Shown here: positions 1 through 46,755 of the stretch, piece by piece
Layout of the letters: each line of letters begins with the position of its first letter
Position numbering within the stretch: position 1 is the stretch's first letter
Source: Glandiceps talaboti
Lineage: Eukaryota; Hemichordata; Enteropneusta; Spengelidae
Assembly: GCF_964340395.1 (NCBI RefSeq)
Contig: NC_135569.1
Coordinates: 14,759,519 to 14,823,518 of the forward strand
Length of the DNA: 64,000 nucleotides
Reading direction: 5' to 3'
Made by a program: the position numbers and the translations under genes
Notes under the pieces: model-generated
The model's input: the letters and a program-made list of their open reading frames with translations, nothing else
The model's database searches: none
Told to the model about the DNA's origin: nothing

Positions 1-208
<208 letters not shown>

Positions 209-1017
209 TACGACCCAGTGTATACACAACAAGTACTAGGCCGAACGTATTAACATTTATCAGCATCTTACATATTATAACGGAAGAGCTGAGGAGGGTC
301 AACATTTGCGAACAACCACAGCTTATTTTCCTCTACAATGTTCCCTTAAGGTTATAGTCATATAAGTCATATAATAAACACGTATTGACAACGTTCCGGG
401 TTTTGACCTGATTGCATTTACTGTACGCTTCTTAGGTTGTGGGCAATGGATATTACAATGTCAAGGTAATGATGGCCAACCTATGAAGTGCATGCATAAT
501 CATATAATCTCCTTACCAATACAATTTGTAAAGTTAAAGCTTCATCATTCCTTGTCTTCTGTTTGCGACCAGAATTAAAAAAAAATATTTGTGTGCTTCA
601 ATTTATTTTCTGAAAAGCCTTGACACTCAGCTAGTTGATTCCCGCTATGGCAAAGTCTTAATTAACGCCCAGATTTGATCAAATATGGTTATTGTTAGTA
701 TATGAGGCATCAGCCTGGAAACGGATGCAAATTGGAAAGGGAATTTAAATCTGTCTGCTATATCAAATGATATTTATCAGATGCCTCGCCACGTGATTAG
801 CATCAATGAGAAAGGTGTGACAGGCTGTAGCCGAAATCAACCAAGCCCTGGAGTCCAGGCTATTTTCGGAGAGATGTCGAAAAGAAAGCAATAAACTCGT
901 AGGCCCAAATATTAGTGTTATTGACTTGGTAAGGCATCTTGTTTATTTATATTTTGCAGGGTATCTGTAATTTAGGCGCATTTTCTTTAACTAAAATTTC
1001 ATGTATTTTCCCCACAG
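209..1017. other. upstream region of the GLYAT-like gene
   Basis: AT-rich non-coding sequence with no convincing ORF, RNA gene or TATA-anchored promoter that I can see. Its last bases (about 1000-1017) form a pyrimidine-rich stretch ending in CCCCACAG. This is a good splice acceptor, so at least one 5' non-coding exon probably lies upstream. Confidence 0.5.
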
Positions 1018-1027
1018 ATGAGAAAAC

Positions 1028-1900
1028 ATGGCATACCAAATCAGTAGTCATCAGATCCCATCACTTTTGAAGGCATTGACAAAATGGCTGCCAGCCTGCC
1101 TCCCAGTCTACCAGTTGATCAAACACAACTACAGCAATACCTGGCCAGCTGTGACCATCTACACAGATAATGATGACGTAGAGAAAATTACCACTGTTCT
1201 GTGTTCATGTGGAAATTACGAAGTCAGTCTTACTGATGCTGCATACACTTTTTATAGTGTGGATAACGAAGCCTTGAGATTGCTACTTAATGCACCTGGT
1301 ACTATCGACTGGACAAGCGATTTAGTTGATTTTCACATCGTTTCAATGTCACAATTACCCATCCTTAAAGAGGTCATGGCCGAGCACAACAGAATACTAC
1401 CAGGGTACCTTAATACACCGGAATATCTCAGTGGCTGCTACGTCTATACCCTCAATGATCGAGAGAGGGCGACCGAAATTGCTGAACGGCCATTGCCCGA
1501 AGGATTCACATTCGGAAAGCTGAAGCATGAGCATGGTTGCCTGCTGCACAGCAGATGGCACTACCCAAAAAATCCACCGTCTGTTGAAAATTATGCCAAG
1601 ACTATCGAATATTTGCCAAATCTTGCCATTTACAACGAGAAAGGGGAAGTAGTTTCGTGGGCAGTTATCAAGGCATTCGGTGACATTGGTCATACATACA
1701 CAGTACCCGAGTACCGTAAACGAGGTTTTGCTAGTATGATCACCGCAAATTTAGCAAAAAGCAGAATAGAAGATGGTGTCATGCCGTATGTAGTAGTTCG
1801 AAATAAATATGAAGTTTCAATTAAAACACACGAAAAGCTGGGTTTTGAGAGAGAGGAGCAGGGAAATGTAGACTACTATTGTTTTGTATCAGAAAAGTAG
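1028..1900 (+). CDS. glycine N-acyltransferase-like protein
   Basis: A 290-residue protein of the GLYAT family (acyl-CoA:amino acid N-acyltransferase), close to the usual length of about 290-300. The N-terminal half is the GLYAT-specific domain. The C-terminal third (about residues 190-285) is a GNAT/FR47-like fold with the acyl-CoA-binding pyrophosphate loop RKRGFA at residues 230-235, preceded by the strand HTYTVPEY and followed by a helix. Family members conjugate glycine or glutamine to acyl-CoAs, often in mitochondria; the substrate here cannot be read from sequence. The whole coding region lies in one exon, right after a splice acceptor at 1016-1017. The ATG at 1028 (context aaaacATGg) gives full family length. 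A second ATG at 1018, at the exon edge, opens a different frame that stops after nine codons. Stop TAG is at 1898-1900. Confidence 0.9.
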   Translation: MAYQISSHQIPSLLKALTKWLPACLPVYQLIKHNYSNTWPAVTIYTDNDDVEKITTVLCSCGNYEVSLTDAAYTFYSVDNEALRLLLNAPGTIDWTSDLVDFHIVSMSQLPILKEVMAEHNRILPGYLNTPEYLSGCYVYTLNDRERATEIAERPLPEGFTFGKLKHEHGCLLHSRWHYPKNPPSVENYAKTIEYLPNLAIYNEKGEVVSWAVIKAFGDIGHTYTVPEYRKRGFASMITANLAKSRIEDGVMPYVVVRNKYEVSIKTHEKLGFEREEQGNVDYYCFVSEK

Positions 1901-1952
1901 TAACTATTTACAGTTTGATGTTTTTGCGTTATCCTTACATACCTGCTGTAAA

Positions 1953-2100
1953 ATTAAAGATAAAGGTAGCACCTTATGGAACAGGTTTAGCCCCTGTATG
2001 TTTTAGTTGCAATGAGAGCCCTAGCTTCTGTTGAAATTGCACTATCGTAGAAAATAATAACTTTATGTAATCATAAGGCAGTATGCGCTCCGGAAATAAA
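1953..2100 (+). promoter_or_regulatory. candidate polyadenylation signals of the GLYAT-like gene
   Basis: ATTAAA at 1953-1958 and AATAAA at 2095-2100 lie 53 and 195 bases after the stop codon. Either could end the transcript. This is based only on hexamer match and position. Confidence 0.4.
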
Positions 2101-2833
2101 CATCATACTGTTATGTAGTCCTAGAAAATTTCATTATCATTTGAAGTCAAGAAAGAATGGGTCACCATACACATTTTTTTAAAGAGGAAAATGAAGACTT
2201 TTCAGAATTCAACATGGCCGAATATTATTAACTCAATGAAAATAAAAGAGTCTCGATTTCCTTGAAACCAAAACAGTGAACTCAAAAATGAATTCCCTAA
2301 ATTTAAAGAAAAACAACTAAACCAAATTGTCAAGTTTGGCAACATTTTAAAGTACTTTTAGTCTAAGAGAAGGGAATTGGTCCTCATGCATATGCTACCT
2401 TAACAATATACGCAAATGATGCATCGGTTAGTATTATTTCACAACAAAATTTGTCTGTGTGTTGCTAGTACTATTAGTTTTCCAAATGCAACAAACGTTA
2501 TAGTACATTGACCATACAACTTCATTTAATGTACAAACTATTTTGATAATTGGTTACAAATACATCCGAACATGTAACTGAAGGTTGAGGACAGCACAAG
2601 TACTGTCACAAAATGTTTACAAAATCTTTAGTATATTGATAGAACCTCACGAAGTTTAACAAAAGTCTTAATGACATTTATAGCACTTCAAGAAATATTT
2701 TCAAATAGAATGTCGCTAGCACAATTTTACAAAATGTAGCAAACTTTTATTACATTGCTAATCCTACTTCACCAAATTGTTCGCATAGTTATTGTATAAG
2801 GTAACAAACGTAATGTTTTCTATAGATCTGTTG
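2101..2833. other. intergenic, nothing recognised
   Basis: AT-rich sequence without a supported ORF, RNA gene or clear repeat. Confidence 0.4.
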
Positions 2834-3141
2834 CCGGTTCCAAGATGCATTGCGCGTCTCTCCATACAATGCCATACATTGTGTACGCGCTGAGGGGTTT
2901 GCACGCGCTACTGAAGGGAATGGATGTCGCTTGACCGTACCCTTGGTTCACCTGTTAAATCACTCTCTGTTACAGATAACGATTAAGTTTTTGTTCTATA
3001 AATTCACTCATATTCAAAGATGTCAATATGTCTTTCCATCATTTCTTGATGAAAATGCTAATTCAAACGTAATAAAGACAAACCAAGACTAAACGTAACA
3101 ACATAAGCGACGTCATGTCGCGCAATGCATTTTGGAACCGG
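2834..3141. mobile_element. MITE with CCGGTTCCAAGATGCATTGC termini, copy 1
   Basis: About 308 bp bounded by near-perfect inverted repeats of about 23 bases. The left end reads CCGGTTCCAAGATGCATTGC; the right end reads GCAATGCATTTTGGAACCGG and so mirrors it with one mismatch. A second copy with the same ends and matching interior lies at 30243-30531, inside an intron of the polycystin gene. The interior encodes nothing credible. Superfamily is unassigned because no target-site duplication is clear. Confidence 0.85.
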
Positions 3142-3389
3142 AAATCGAAATATAAATGTTTATAGAAATAAATTATTTGACCTCTTCTGGAGAAAACAAC
3201 TGTGAAGTGTTGTAGTTTTTGGAATGTGTATAGATTCGATTTCTCCTTCCATTAATTAAAGAGTGCATATGTGTTTGACCGTTCCTTCATTAATTTTTAT
3301 ATCTCGTAAGGAAAGGTAATGTAGATGTTGGTTTGGAATGTATGTGTATATGTGTGTGTGTGTAAACAACTTAAAGTCACAAAATGCTG

Positions 3390-3895
3390 TACCGATTGTC
3401 ATGATATTTGGTGGGTGTATTACTGTGGGTGTCTAGTTGGGAAATTGTTCAAATCAAAATGATCTTACCACCAGTATTTGATTTTGTTGTGATTTTTGGT
3501 AAAAAAACTTAACTCAAGCATTACTGGGCAGATCGATCTGAAATTTGGTGGGAACATTCTTAGTGGTGTTTAGATTAGGACTTGATCATGACATGATGAT
3601 TCCATCAGTGATATAAAAATTAGGGCTAAAAATCTGTCTTTTTGGTAAAAAATCTTTAATTCCAAAACTATTGTTAGGAGCAGATTGGGCTGAAAGTTCA
3701 AGGGGATGCATCTGGGGTTGTATTGATGAGGAAATATTAAGCATATAATGATCTCATCAGTGATATGCAAATTAGATGTACAAATGTGAATGTTAGTCAA
3801 AAACTTATATCTCAAAACGTACTTGGTCAATGAAACTGAAACTTGGCGAGGTGTTTTTAGAAGTGTTATTCTGCCGATTTTCTTCAAAATATTTT
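3390..3895. repeat. decayed tandem repeat of about 130-150 bp units
   Basis: Recurring blocks such as 'ctgaaatttggtggga', 'atctcatcagtgatatgcaa' and 'ttggtaaaaaa' return several times here. Diverged relatives occur at about 17880-18110 and 25790-26060 in the polycystin introns, the latter inside a transposon-like element. This suggests the array derives from subterminal repeats of a DNA transposon family. Short open frames on the minus strand here are not genes. Confidence 0.6.
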
Positions 3896-3897
3896 GA

Positions 3898-4345
3898 CAC
3901 AATTGGCCCTCGCAACCATGACCATACACCTTGGCAACAACCAAATGGCAGTATATTTTGGCCAAATAACAACATCATCTGGTAGGCAAGTGAGTAAACA
4001 TTTAAAAAATGTATGCAAATACCCCTGGTAACCATGACCAGGCCCACAGCAACAGCCAAACGATGGTATATTTCTCAGAGATAACAAGTCTTAGACAAAA
4101 TAAATAAACATTCAAAAATGTACGTAAATGTGCCTAGCAATAAGACCACGCTCATAGCAACAGCTAAATGATCACGTATATTGCAAAGGTAACAACAGGG
4201 ATTAATAGACAAGTGAATGAACATTCAAAAAATGTATGCAAATATGTCTAGCAACATGACCACACCCATAGCAACAGCCAAATGATCGCGTATATTGCAA
4301 AGATAGGAACAGGGTTGGATGAGCAACTGGATAGTCATTTAGCAA
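3898..4345. repeat. four-unit tandem repeat, period about 113-116 bp
   Basis: The phrase 'tagcaacagccaaatgat' with 'atgtatgcaaatatgcctag' recurs with anchor points near 3914, 4030, 4138 and 4253. Single or partial units also occur at 17583-17702, 18108-18400 and about 21735-21845 in introns of the downstream gene. The units are diverged, so the array is old. Confidence 0.75.
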
Positions 4346-5117
4346 ATGAAGACCTATACCTAGCATGGATCAGTATGTAAGTAAACATTTTCAAAAACTG
4401 TAGAATTGTGCTACAGCGCTACTTTTTAATTTGCACGTTATCATTACTATGGATTAAAACCAACTATTTATGCAAATTCACCTGGTACACTTCGTGTGCT
4501 CGGGTACAATCAAGAAATGTAACTTAGCTTTGAGACTATATAGCTCTTAAATGAACTATCAAGATTAGTGAGCCTGATCATACAATGTTTCATGTTGAGA
4601 TATACACCAAAAGGATAACACACAAACATGACTTAGCCCCCCCCCCCCCCGCCTACCTCCTTTCATTACAGAAAATTTTGTAGTGTTTATAAACACATGT
4701 TCACTGATCTGAATGTGCAATATCATCCATTTCCATTTCTTTTGAGATTGTGGATCACCCAAACACAAACTGTTACCCCAGTTTCCGCTGTTTATTTACA
4801 GTACATCGAGAAAACAGACGCATGATGTTGCCATGGTGATCATTCAACGTGTTTTCAATGATGGTAATTGTGAAACTAATATCAAGCAAATTTTAATCAA
4901 CTCTGCCGTCATGCTCGATCTCAGGGGAGCGATAATTACCTGTGGTGCAATATGTTTAATTAATGATTAGTTTTTTACAAAGTAATAGAGTAAACATACG
5001 ATTCAGTTGATCGAGAACATTATTAGAGACATATGTAAAATATCGCATTTCACTGTATATCTACGGACAGAGAGAGAAGATTCGCAATTTTGTTACAGGG
5101 AGTTAATCTCTACAGAA

Positions 5118-40336
<35,219 letters not shown>

Positions 40337-42899
40337 GCATGACATACAGTGTGTATGGTCCTGTCAACAGTAATTTACCAGGTTTATGTTTAAGGGGTTT
40401 AACTGTATCCCGACCCTCACAACAGTCAAACCCAGTTTGTGTTCTGAATAGTTTTGTTGGGTGGCTGAAATTGTATCGCCGTTTTTAGATAATTTACATA
40501 TACTATCCATTACATACAACTAACAACTTCACTCACATATTATAAGGGTCATTACGTCATTAGGTACGATTTCTACCACCACTGTGACCCAGTAAACCCA
40601 TATCTATAATAGGGACCTAGTAGGATAGAGATTGCCATGTAAATGTCAATCCTACAAACGTACACAGGCGGCAATGCATTGTATACTACCCTGGGGGTTG
40701 AGTATGAAGTGTCATTCTGTGCCTATATTGGTACATCAAGCATTTCACACAATTACTAACAATATTTTCGTTACAGTTTACATCTATGAAAGAAACTGAA
40801 TAATCAAATTCTGCACACTTCAATGTTACTCAGTTGTTATCTATTCAAGACTTGTCATTTGACATAGGACCATTGCTGTTATGGTCATTCTAAAGTTCGT
40901 GTTTTGAAAATTCAATGTATGCACCATGTATGACCATAATGATTATGGTCAACATAAAGTTTACTTTTTTGAAAATATTTATGTAACTATTATGTATCAC
41001 CAGCAGTGATCCCTCTGTCTTTTGAGACTGTGCGACTTAAGGAGAAGGAACAACATGGGAAGGGTGACATGGCGACCACGGGGGATGGTTTCGAATGTGG
41101 TCTTCTGGCCGAAGGCCGGAAACAAAATCATTTATCTATGAAGCTAACTCTTTTTACCTGCTCTTGGATGCCGAATAGAGAGAAATAAAACTCTATGACA
41201 ACTTTTATTTAATCATTAATTATACTTGGATATAAGGTATAATTTGACTGCAAGAGCAGACGACGACATTGCGCAAGTAGCGCGCAAATAAGCCTTAGTG
41301 GGAACACTGATCACCAGCACAGTTTTGGTCAATATGAAGTTCACTTTTGAAATGATCGATTTAAACACTATAAATGTAAGTTCTGTCTATTTAAGTATGT
41401 TTAGTCTACATTTGGATTTTGACTAAACGTCTCTCTGCAGATTACCTCACATAGCTCCACCCATTACGTTACTCAGCGCATGCTCACATGGTGATTCACT
41501 GACATCATCTGCTACAGCGGGTTGATTAAAAAATAAATAGTTCGAAAATGTGTCCATTTGTCCCCAATGTTAACTAAAGTAAACCATTGAATGCACAAGC
41601 TCCTCTACGGAGGAACCTTAGTTAAAATAAGACAACGCAAAGGATGCAGGCTACAGTATATTATTATATGTTCTTGGTTGTGTTTGTTTGTGTTACAATA
41701 TGAGGAATTAACTGACAAAGTGGCATTTTACTTTAACCACAGTTTTCGATTAGGTCACGACCAGAAGTAATGCACCTGCAAATAGTACCATGTCACATTT
41801 GTGACGAGTACAACTAGAGTCAAGAGTATAAAGCAGATATAACAGTATAAACCCTGGAAAATAGCTGTAAGGAACATATAGGAGTCACGATAGCTACTGA
41901 ATGGTTAGAGTGGCTGACTCGGAATCTGCAGTTTGCTCTGTCAAGTCTCACTGTGGTCATTTTTTTCTGAATGGCTAAAATGCTTGAGCAAGATTTGAAC
42001 CACGATTGTGCCCAAGTCAACCCAGCTGTATGATTGGGTATTTCCTCAGCTAGGGAGATGAGGAAGTGCAAGGAGCTGTTTTGGTGATCGGGATAATAAC
42101 TGTAATAATCAAAATCACTTTGAGCACAGTGTGGGAAAGTGGTATAAATACAAAAAGTGACATTATTATTGTATCTACCATATGTCCATAATTCCTTGGG
42201 GGGGGGGGGGGCTGAAATGAATTATAGAAATTTGATAACCATATTCTAAAATTTTCATCATTTCATAAAATGGCTTAGATTTTCCTAATTGCCAAATTGT
42301 CATCAGTCAATTCCTTGTAATGTGTTTGTCTGTTGCATGTATTGTTGTACCGCTAATATTGTTAATGACATAAAACAATTTCAAGAGGACATTTTTTTCA
42401 GAGATTACATCATGTTCAGCTAGGTGTGTATGTATAGAATTCAAGAAAATTTTATTCTTGTGTGACGAGTGTGTACACTTTTAATTGCACTTTACAAATA
42501 AAATACGCGCTATAAAAAACTATTATTTGTTGTGTCATGATATTCGAATGTTAGCTGACTTGGAATCTGAAACTTGTCATTTAACAGGATGTTTGTCTGT
42601 TTCTGTTTCTTTGCCTTTCGTGAAGAGTATACGTCCAAGTATAAAAGTATTAAATTACAGTCAAGGTAACTGTTTAAAGTAATGGTAAAGGACAGTCAAA
42701 TACAATACATGACTGAGGTAGAAAAATAAAGCAGATGAAAACAAGACTGTTATTAAAACGGACACGCTAAAATAAATGTCACCAAAGTCATCTCTGTAGA
42801 AATTATAAATAGACAAAACATAATGTATTTGGAAAATAAGACGGGAGAATCATGCTACTATATACTCACTCTTTGTGTTAATTAGAAATTTTATATAAT
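40337..42899. other. 3' flank and intergenic region
   Basis: No convincing ORF. AATAAA at 41184-41189 is a candidate polyadenylation signal for the polycystin-like gene, about 850 bases after the stop. A poly-G run is at about 42200-42212. Confidence 0.4.
41888..42035. mobile_element. possible tandem tRNA-like (SINE-related) sequence
   Basis: Two direct repeats: 'gaatggttagagtggctgac' (near 41899, A-box-like) and 'gaatggctaaaatgcttgag' (near 41970). They are followed by 'agtctcactg' and 'aagtcaaccc' (degenerate B-box positions). No cloverleaf can be drawn with confidence. Confidence 0.3.
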
Positions 42900-43218
42900 A
42901 GGATTAAAGAAACGTATGATGTTGCCATGGTGATCAGTCAACGTGTTTTCAGTGCAATAATGGTAATTGTGAAACCAATATCAAGACAATTATAATGAAC
43001 TCTGTCGTCATGAACGATCTCAAGGGAGAGATAATTACCTGTGGTGCAATTTGTGTTAAACTGACGATTAGTTGTTTACACAGTAATAGAGTAAATATAT
43101 CATTCAGTTGATCGAAGAAAATTATTGGAGACGTGTAAAATATCGCATTTCCCAGTATAGCTACGGACAGACGGAGAAGATTCGCAATTTTGCTACAGAG
43201 AGTTAAATCTCTACAGCA

Positions 43219-43282
43219 ATGATTGTGTTGATTGTTTTGATACTCTTGTGTGGACCACTGGTATTTGTGGTGCCTACTGAAG
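43219..43282 (+). CDS. second polycystin-like gene: signal-peptide exon
   Basis: MIVLIVLILLCGPLVFVVPTE then phase-1 donor AG|GTAAGA. It is three bases shorter than exon 1 at 5118 (one codon removed in frame), so the reading frame and donor are preserved. Presumed exon 1 of a tandem paralogue whose later exons lie outside the window; it could also be a dead fragment. Confidence 0.6.
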
Positions 43283-43966
43283 GTAAGACAAACTACATAT
43301 TTCATGGTTGACACCCTCCTCACCCTTATTTGTATGCATATATGAGTGCAACGTCAGCCCACAACGTCCAGTATTAACATCATTAGTGATAGTAGCCAAA
43401 GTCTCAAAATTAAAAGGTGTTTTCTTCAGTTTTTAAATGACAATTTAAATGCTGTTTTCATTTTATTTTAAACATCTATATTGAATGTATTGTTAAGTGT
43501 AAATTACCTGTAAACGTTTTACTTTTTCCATACTTGAAAGTAAAGGTTTCATCTTTGCTCTGTGTAGAGTGTGCTGGGTATTCAGCAATTTGAAAGAAGT
43601 ACGACCTTGACTGATCTAAATATGCTTTACAGCACCGTAAAGGAAGTACATGTCCTCTCTCATGGTTGTAATTCTTGTTGATCACGAAAAAGTAATTTTC
43701 ATATTAACTGGAAAAAAAGTGGTGTTGAATGCTTGAAAGCCAAGCTTAGGTCTAGTTAATGTTTTGGATCGAAACGCTTCGAAAATGGTTAAATTTACGT
43801 CTGAGAAATTACACCAATATGTGTGTGGACTTTTCAGCAGTAAGCAGACGAACGGAAAAATCTGAAAACTAACCACAATACGACATCGACAGTGAAGGCC
43901 TGACATTAGGGCGCTGCTCTGCGGCGACCATTCAACAAATTTCCGAATTTATTTGGACAAATAAAG

Positions 43967-43999
<33 letters not shown>

Positions 44000-44146
44000 A
44001 TGTGTGACACATGATCGAACTCATCACCTTCAAGGAAAATGCTGACTTGGACTTTATAACGGAACAGAAAGATGAGAAAAGAGACACTTGGACTAAACAA
44101 AACAAAGGAGGAAGGAAGCAGAATTTCACAGCAGACACTCACATTT

Positions 44147-45674
44147 TTTTAATACTCATTTTATTTTATTTTCACCAAAAAGAATGACAGAACTTAGACT
44201 TGGAAAGTGTACATGACAAAAATATAATTTAGTATTGCATGGTCACCCTCCCTGGTGAGGGCCATGGAAATAGTTCAGTGGAACTAGTCTTAATCCAATG
44301 GCCCAGACACACAACATATAAACTACAAAACAGAAAATAAAAATAAAACAAAAACATCTGAAAACAAGTTTTCTGTAACAAATATATACACTAAGTTACA
44401 TACAAAACAAACAAGCCCTTAGGTCTTAGATACGATGTGATTTCTTAGTTCTTCTTTGAATGATTTTCTTGAATTTATACATTTGAGGGATGGCGGTAAT
44501 GAGTTCCAGTGCTTAGTTATGGCGCATTGGAAGTTGTGTTGAGTAATTCTTAAACGGGTTAGTGGTATACGGAAATTACCCTGATATGCTTGACGTGTTG
44601 AATATGTTGTTACGGGATACTGGAAGTATGTTTCTATATCGTGGGGGTAGTGGTTATTCATCAGGTCAAAAGCAAATATACAGGAGTAGAATTCACATAG
44701 TTGAAAGATGTTAAGAATGTCAAGTTTTCGGAATAGTGGTGCGGAGTGAGCATGGAAGTCAGAGAAAGTTATAAGACGAACGAGTTTCTTTTGAAGACGG
44801 AAAAGTGGATGCAGAATAGTTAAGTAAGTGTTGCCCCAGATTTCTATGCAATATGTTAAGTGCGGTAAAATGAATGTGTTGTAAATGGTAATTAGTATTG
44901 ACTTGGGAACAAAATGTCTAATTTTTTAAATGATTCCGATCTTTGGGGTTACAACTTTTAGTATGTTGTTAATATGACAATTCCAAGAAAGTGAAGAATC
45001 AATACTTACACCAAGATAACTGGTTGAGGAAACTCGCTCTATTTGTGTGTTATTGACAGAGATACTACCTTGCAAAGTTATTTGACGTTGAGGCGTACTT
45101 ATTAGCATGAAATTAGTTTTCTCTTCATTTACTGTAAGTTTGTTAGCCAAACACCAAGTAACTACCTTACTGAATTCTGCATTGATAATGTCAAGATTTA
45201 TGGCATTCATGTGAGTTGATCTGAATAAATTTGTGTCATCTGCGAATAACCTAAATTGAAAGTAGTCTGTAGAATTGCTTATGTCATTTATGTAAAGAAG
45301 GAAAAGAGTAGGACCGAGGATAGATCCCTGAGGCACTCCGCATTTAATTTGTTGGGAATTCGATGAAACATTATGAATAGTTACAGTTTGAGGACGTTTG
45401 TTGAGATAGCTTCGAAACCATTTTAAAGGGTGACCTCTGACCCCGTACATTTCTAATTTGCGTAATAAAATGTCATGATCTATAGTGTCAAAGGCTTTTT
45501 TAAGGTCTATGAAGACGCCAATGGTAGTATTGCCGCTATTCAGACTTTCTGTTATTTCCTTAATGATGTTGACAAGAGCCAGTTTGGTGCTGTACTTTTT
45601 TCTAAAGCCATATTGAGTGGCAGAGAGTATGTCATACTTTTCAAGAAAGGAGATAATCTGTTTGTTTACATAAT
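44147..45674 (-). mobile_element. 5'-truncated LINE (CR1/jockey-like) in duplicate B
   Basis: Minus-strand reverse transcriptase that is open from about 45672 down to 44926. It has YGFRKKYSTKLALVN, FIDLKKAFDTIDHD, GVPQGSILGPTLFLLYIND, FADDTNLF (near 45230, catalytic) and YLGVSIDSSLSW. After a break, the C-terminal piece 44661-44419 has HNFQCAITKHWNSLP and FKEELRNHIV. The 3' tail ends in an A-rich run, ATTAAAAAAATG on the minus strand. The duplicate at 5950-5970 lacks the insertion and shows the empty site. Confidence 0.9.
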
Positions 45675-46654
45675 TAGAAGCCTATGGTGGACACAGAAAT
45701 ACGATTCCCTGTGAACCGTTCAATTTTCTCCCCATGGCTATAGTATACTATTTTAACCCTAAGTGATGAGCTTACTGCACGGTTTAATTAATGCGTAACA
45801 TTGTTTGGTTTTTCGTTTGAAAACATACTCATTTCTTAAGCTAACAATTATTTCAGGACGATGTGTTATATTCGCGGCTTGCAGGAATGTTGAGATAATA
45901 TTTTGCTTAGTTTCTAGAAGTTATTGTTGCAGTTCACTGAGTTGAAATACAATGTTGAATAAAGCTGTACTCACATACTGGTACGCAGTTAGGATTTTAG
46001 AGTTTAGATATTTGTAGTGTTATTAGAGTTCACTGAATAGGAATTGTGTTTGTGCAGTAGCTAAGCATAAGTGTGTTTAATTAACATAAATATTGGTATG
46101 GCTAAAGGATATGCCGTGATATTCAATGCTAGCATTTACTTTTTGTTATCTGCCGTACTTGATATATTTGGTTTTAAATTTGAGTGTACATCAGTGATAT
46201 GATATTATCCTGACATGCGCTGTACATATGAAATTTTGTTTGGTGTCAGACTTTATTTTTATGAATTCATATGAATCATTTTTGTGATTGCAGCATAAGT
46301 TCAGTTCGGAAAATTAAGAAAATGTTTATAGAATGCAGTTAATTAGATTCAGAAAGCAGCTTAAAGTCTGCTTAAGTTTAAATTTTCTGTAAAGGTTTCA
46401 CTGTCCATACTTGAAAACAAAGATTTCATCTTTGCTCAGTGTAGAGTGTGCTGGGTATTCGAATATTCGTAACTACATATCAACTGAGGCATCTTTTTGG
46501 AAATGAAGAAGTGCGACCTTGACTGATCGGAAAATGTATTTCAGGACAGTAAAGGAAATACCACGGTTGTAATTCTTGATGATGACGAAAATGTAATATT
46601 CATATTGACCGTGGAAAAAACGATGTTCAAGGCTTGAAAACCAAGCCTATGTCT

Positions 46655-46755
<101 letters not shown>

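Noticed and set aside
3570-4087. Overlapping minus-strand ORFs of 67-131 codons
   Set aside because: They lie in diverged tandem repeats, and the three frames overlap each other.
5007-5117. Upstream in-frame ATG at 5007 as start of the polycystin-like gene
   Set aside because: It would bury the signal peptide 37 residues in, and the extension is frameshifted in the duplicate at 43.2 kb.
41006-41188. 60-codon ORF after the polycystin-like gene
   Set aside because: No recognisable domain or splice context; it overlaps a likely polyadenylation signal.
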